This document shows, piece after piece, positions 35,573 through 35,883 of a stretch of DNA of 35,883 nt (positions are counted from its first letter, which is position 1; each line of letters opens with the position of its first letter). Origin of the DNA: Acidobacteriota bacterium (lineage in GTDB: Bacteria > Acidobacteriota > Polarisedimenticolia > Gp22-AA2); contig QHXX01000050.1 of the NCBI GenBank assembly GCA_003223135.1, forward strand, positions 1 to 35,883, given 5' to 3'. Both the position numbers and the translations under genes were made by a program. Under the pieces are notes generated by a model. It did no database searches and was not told the DNA's origin. It saw only the letters and a program-made list of their open reading frames with translations.

Positions 35573-35601
35573 TAGGTACGGTGCCTGCTCCACAAAGTCA
35601 A
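35573..35601 (-). promoter_or_regulatory. Candidate promoter for the small secreted protein and metalloprotease-like genes
   Basis: On the minus strand: TTGACT, 17-bp spacer, TACCTA, about 70 bp upstream of the ATG at 35502. Part of a 209-bp divergent intergenic region with no supported gene. Confidence 0.5.
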
Positions 35602-35663
35602 GAACAAATGGAGCCTCCGCGACGTCTGACGGGTTGAATTTCATCCAGGGAAACGGAGGGGCC

Positions 35664-35691
35664 TTGACTCAAAAGCAATTCACCGTACACT
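35664..35691 (+). promoter_or_regulatory. Candidate promoter for the rightmost gene
   Basis: TTGACT, 16-bp spacer, TACACT on the plus strand, about 20 bp upstream of the GTG at 35712. Confidence 0.5.
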
Positions 35692-35711
35692 CTGCTTGCT
35701 CCCGGAGCACC

Positions 35712-35883
35712 GTGAAGCCGATGAAAATTCTGCGCTTTTCCCCCCGTCCCGGTTCAGTCCGGAGCCTCGCCGGAAGCATCGCATCGGTGGAGACACTCCT
35801 GTCGGAATGTCAGAGGAAGCAGTCGAGTCTCCGCGAGGACGGGCGGCGCCTGAGGGCCTCGCTCGATCGGCTCGCGACTCTGA
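35712..35883 (+). CDS. Unidentified gene, N-terminal fragment (runs off window)
   Basis: An open frame of 57 codons to the window edge, starting GTG 35712 (GGAG 4 bp upstream) or ATG 35721. The visible part is basic at first (MKILRFSPRPGSVRS) and then a Leu/Glu/Arg heptad-like helix (VETLLSECQRKQSSLRED, then RRLRASLDRLATL), suggesting a coiled coil. A good promoter upstream and codon use like neighbouring genes support it as real. Too little is present to name it. Confidence 0.55.
   Translation, partial: MKPMKILRFSPRPGSVRSLAGSIASVETLLSECQRKQSSLREDGRRLRASLDRLATL

Noticed and set aside
35312-35644. Minus-strand frame covering the divergent region and the start of the small secreted gene
   Set aside because: It overlaps the TTGACT-N17-TACCTA promoter and the strong GGAGGAGG of the gene at 35502, and has no start signal.

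Overview
This is a GC-rich chromosomal window from a Gram-negative bacterium. Outer-membrane hallmarks include a PilQ secretin, a beta-barrel protein ending in Phe, and PpiD-type and SecDF envelope machinery. The mix of pilMNOPQ, yajC-secD-secF, mreBCD-mrdA-rodA-rng, a FecR-domain protein and MopE/TSP3-repeat secreted proteins best fits an Acidobacteriota-like or neighbouring deep-branching lineage. That placement is an inference from gene content only. No tRNA, rRNA, CRISPR array, insertion sequence or prophage gene was recognised.

Layout. 1-3802 (minus): type IV pilus operon pilM-pilN-pilO-pilP-pilQ, with pilQ running off the left edge. 4095-4313 (plus): rpmB. 4333-6903 (minus): bifunctional ppGpp enzyme rel followed by ridA. 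7097-10231 (minus): yajC-secD-secF; this SecF carries an inserted ComEA-like helix-hairpin-helix segment. 10404-11592 (plus): an internally shortened pgeF/yfiH-like gene and gmhA. 11671-16920 (minus): apbE flavin transferase, a coiled-coil porin, a periplasmic FMN-binding protein, a four-helix b-type cytochrome-like protein, and a TPR protein. The group is headed by a near-perfect 25-bp palindrome and closed by a hairpin terminator. 17073-19229 (plus): a hotdog thioesterase and an FHA-GAF histidine kinase. 19254-25931 (minus): the cell-shape operon mreB-mreC-mreD-mrdA-rodA-rng, in which rodA is broken by an out-of-frame internal deletion. 26135-29067 (minus): a FecR-domain envelope protein followed by a GAF-GGDEF diguanylate cyclase. 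29323-31836 (plus): a PpiD-like periplasmic chaperone/isomerase and a small TPR protein. 31823-35502 (minus): a small secreted protein and a large secreted HExxH metalloprotease-like protein with PPC, MopE and TSP3 repeats. 35712 to the end (plus): the start of an unidentified gene.

How the genes work together. Most of the window is envelope biology: pilus assembly, protein export and folding, wall elongation and outer-membrane proteins. The least ordinary part is the apbE-porin-FMN_bind-cytochrome b cluster. It reads as a compact extracytoplasmic redox module: a membrane cytochrome would pass electrons to a covalently flavinylated periplasmic protein that ApbE matures, next to a dedicated porin. 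Its substrate is unknown. The palindrome over the apbE promoter looks metal- or redox-regulator-like. Two otherwise conserved genes, pgeF and rodA, each lack about 50-75 central codons, so either real decay or assembly collapse has to be considered.
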